A DNA stretch of 6,622 nucleotides from Burkholderiales bacterium (GTDB taxonomy: Bacteria > Pseudomonadota > Gammaproteobacteria > Burkholderiales > Burkholderiaceae_C), in assembly GCA_947448105.1 (NCBI GenBank), contig CANFNE010000140.1:1-6622 (forward strand). Direction: 5' to 3'. This document shows, piece after piece, positions 4,584-6,622 of this stretch (its first letter is position 1; the number at the start of each line of letters is the position of its first letter). A program made the translations under genes and the position numbers. The notes under the pieces were generated by a model, which worked only from the letters and a program-made list of their open reading frames with translations, ran no database searches and was not told where the DNA came from.

Positions 4584-6622
4584 ATGGATTTGCGAATTTC
4601 GGTTGTCAAGCGGGTCGTGGCTGTTTTCAGTATTTCGGCGGCGATGGGTCTCAGTAATGTAGCTTTGAGCGCGGTGACCACCGTGCCTGGGGCCCCCACC
4701 ATAGGCGCAGCCACAGCTGGCAACGGTAGCGCCAGCATTGGCTTTACGGCGGGATCCAACGGCGGCGTCAAAATTATCGAGTTCACCGCCACCTGTTTGG
4801 ACCTCACCGCATCCGGCTCCAAGAGCCCGCTGACCGTGTTGGGTCTGACCAACGGCACTGCCTATAGCTGCACCGTCACGGCTAGGAGCTCCAAGGGACT
4901 CAGCGCTGCCTCTTCTCCTGTTTGGGTTACACCTGCGACCGTTCCCGGCCTACCATTGATTGGCTCGGCCACAGCGGGAAATGCCAGAGCGAGCATCGCT
5001 TTTACGGCGCCCAGCTCCAACGGTGGTGCGATCATTTCCAGCTACACCGCCTCGTGCCTGGCCGGAGCAACGACCGCTCCCGTCACGGCCACTGGCACCG
5101 GTAGCCCCATTACCGTGTCGAATCTCACGAACGACGCAGCTTACAGCTGTCGCGTCAAGGCTACCAATGGTGCGGGCAGCAGCGCTTATTCGAATGTGGT
5201 CAAGGTGACGCCGAAAGTCAACACTTTACCTGGCGCGCCCACGCTGAATTCGCTTTCTCCGAACAGCGTGCAAATATCAGTGGCCTTCGCAGAGGCGAGC
5301 ACGGGCGGTATTGCGACCCGCTTTAAGGCAACCTGCACCACGGGAGGCAATGGCACTTCAGTAGAAGGTAGCAGCAGCCCGATTGTGGTCTCGGGCTTGA
5401 GCTCGGCAACCGGATATAGCTGTACCGTTATGGCCTTGAGTTCTGCAGGTTGGAGCGGCGCGTCCAATTCGTCGTCGACCACTACCCTTGCGCCGGTCAC
5501 CTATTCAACCCCAGCAAACTTTGCTGATGCAGTGGCAAGAACTTACAGCCCGACTTCAGCGCTGTCGGCTGTCGGCACTGTCACGAATCGCGGTTACTAC
5601 ATGTTGGCGGACTCCACGTCCAAATACCTCTCCATCGGCTCGACCTACAGCCCGACATCGGGGTACGCGGTTAAATCAGCAGCGTTCGACTTGACTCCGA
5701 CGTACAGCGATTACTTAATCAAAACGCTGCAGTTGGTCACCGCTGCAGATGGCAATTACCGCATAGATTCCTACTTGCACCCAAATTATTCCATTGACTG
5801 GGGCGGCAGCAAAGCGACTTCAACTCTGAAGTTCGTTAACAATTTCGGTAAAACGAGTGCGACTGGCAACGGCTACGTCACCTTTGCCGTGACCATTGAT
5901 GCGACCACCAAGATGGCCACTCTCCAAGCGAAAAACCGATACAAATACTCCGTGACGGAGGGCGAAACTGCTAAGGGAAGTACCCCCTATACAGGTACTT
6001 ATACTGAGGATAGTTCGTTTGCCGGCAAGGGCCTGAGCGTCAAGCTTGTTGGTACTGCTTTCGCATTGAACGAAAAAGCCACGTCCTTCTATCTTTATGC
6101 CACGCCTTTGTCACTAGGGGTTCCATCGTTTATGAACCCACAGTCAAAGGACTTTGTGACTAACGGCGCAGCTCCCTTTTTGACTAAAGTGACCACAGCC
6201 GATATCGAAGGCAAGGACGGCAGCATTTACAAGCAGGTGAACGCTACCTACCGAAGCCAGGTCGCCAGTGCTGGCGCGAATGCAAACACGAAAGCGGCGG
6301 CCATTACCATGCTGTCGAGGATCTCAGCCAGCATGAAGAAGTGTGGAGAAACGCTTCGTTATTCCACCGACGTGTACTTGGCCTATCGCGATGCGGCGTT
6401 GGCGACGAAGCTAGTGAGTGACTCCATTGCCGACGGCACGCCTGGGCAAAATCTGGTGCCCTATGTGTATTTCACCAATGAACAGGAGTCCTCGACCAAA
6501 TGCCACCCCTTTATGGTGGTGGTGAGTTACGGCAACCAGGCTTCGCCCAACGGTCTGAAGGATGTGCCCCATCCACCCGGCAGCGGAGGCGTAGACTACG
6601 TGGATGCGACGGTGACGCGCTA
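4584..6622 (+). CDS. Exported protein with three FN3-like repeats and an unrecognised C-terminal region
   Basis: The frame opens with ATG at 4584 and stays open for 679 codons to the right edge. The last two bases are TA, so the next base either ends the protein or adds Tyr. Residues 1-30 look like a signal peptide (basic KR at 9-10, hydrophobic core, cut near A30). Three fibronectin-III-like units follow at about 34-119, 120-211 and 214-302, each opening with a Pro-Gly-x-Pro motif and each carrying a Cys pair (71/96, 158/189, 251/280) typical of exported, disulfide-bonded domains. Residues 310-679 match no family I recognise. They are rich in Tyr, Thr and Ser, look mostly beta-structured up to about 510, then more mixed, with a helical stretch near 564-586 and a last Cys pair at 587/640. 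A surface or secreted role such as adhesion or polymer binding is inferred from FN3 repeats in general. The gene diverges from the kinase operon. The Shine-Dalgarno is weak (GAG about 9 bases upstream). Confidence 0.85.
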   Translation, partial: MDLRISVVKRVVAVFSISAAMGLSNVALSAVTTVPGAPTIGAATAGNGSASIGFTAGSNGGVKIIEFTATCLDLTASGSKSPLTVLGLTNGTAYSCTVTARSSKGLSAASSPVWVTPATVPGLPLIGSATAGNARASIAFTAPSSNGGAIISSYTASCLAGATTAPVTATGTGSPITVSNLTNDAAYSCRVKATNGAGSSAYSNVVKVTPKVNTLPGAPTLNSLSPNSVQISVAFAEASTGGIATRFKATCTTGGNGTSVEGSSSPIVVSGLSSATGYSCTVMALSSAGWSGASNSSSTTTLAPVTYSTPANFADAVARTYSPTSALSAVGTVTNRGYYMLADSTSKYLSIGSTYSPTSGYAVKSAAFDLTPTYSDYLIKTLQLVTAADGNYRIDSYLHPNYSIDWGGSKATSTLKFVNNFGKTSATGNGYVTFAVTIDATTKMATLQAKNRYKYSVTEGETAKGSTPYTGTYTEDSSFAGKGLSVKLVGTAFALNEKATSFYLYATPLSLGVPSFMNPQSKDFVTNGAAPFLTKVTTADIEGKDGSIYKQVNATYRSQVASAGANANTKAAAITMLSRISASMKKCGETLRYSTDVYLAYRDAALATKLVSDSIADGTPGQNLVPYVYFTNEQESSTKCHPFMVVVSYGNQASPNGLKDVPHPPGSGGVDYVDATVTR
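4683..5489 (+). repeat. Three tandem FN3-like coding repeats
   Basis: The units lie at about 4683-4940, 4941-5216 and 5223-5489. Units 1 and 2 are the closest pair: the 48-bp blocks 4704-4751 and 4962-5009 agree at 36 positions by my count, and both encode a G-x-ATAGN-x-xASI-x-FTA pattern. All three share a strand ending in Thr-Ala-Ser/Thr-Cys or similar and a later Tyr-Ser-Cys. Unit 3 is more diverged. The pattern points to duplication inside the gene. Confidence 0.75.

Noticed and set aside
4511..4858. Minus-strand open frame of 115 codons over the start of the FN3 gene.
   Set aside because: It overlaps the signal peptide and first FN3 repeat antisense and has low-complexity composition with no domain.
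5538..5664. Resemblance of YSPTS motifs to the RNA polymerase II C-terminal heptad.
   Set aside because: Only two copies, 34 residues apart, in an exported bacterial protein; the likeness is coincidental.

Overview
The window is about 60% GC (by eye), with dense bacterial genes, short intergenic gaps and no RNA genes, CRISPR arrays, insertion sequences or prophage genes that I can see. The composition, the HupE/UreJ_2-type membrane protein, and a 7TMR-DISM sensor kinase paired with an OmpR-type regulator fit a betaproteobacterium of the Comamonadaceae type (Rhodoferax/Polaromonas-like). That placement is an inference from style, not a measured match.

Layout, left to right. Positions 1-434 (minus) hold the N-terminal 144 residues of a CocE/NonD-type alpha/beta hydrolase, cut by the window edge. 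A 161-bp divergent gap (435-595) follows. Positions 596-1777 (plus) encode a HupE/UreJ_2-type membrane protein with a signal peptide and an EF-hand-like loop in its exported domain. It converges, with only 22 bp between, on a two-component operon read on the minus strand: a sensor histidine kinase (4480-2540) followed after 8 bp by a winged-helix response regulator (2531-1800). An AT-rich 103-bp divergent gap (4481-4583) contains an 8-bp inverted repeat. From 4584 to the right edge (plus) runs a long reading frame without a stop. It encodes an exported protein with three fibronectin-type-III-like repeats and a roughly 370-residue C-terminal region that I do not recognise.

How the parts may work together. 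The kinase and regulator are almost certainly one signalling pair: an exported 7TMR-DISMED2-type sensor domain, seven membrane helices, HisKA/HATPase, and then an OmpR-type output protein. Because the exported FN3 protein is transcribed divergently from the kinase across a shared AT-rich gap, it is a reasonable candidate target of the pair; this is inference. The hydrolase and the HupE/UreJ_2-type protein show no evident functional link to that system.

The most novel item is the FN3 protein. Its C-terminal region matches no family I can name, and its codon choice looks more AT-tolerant than that of its neighbours.
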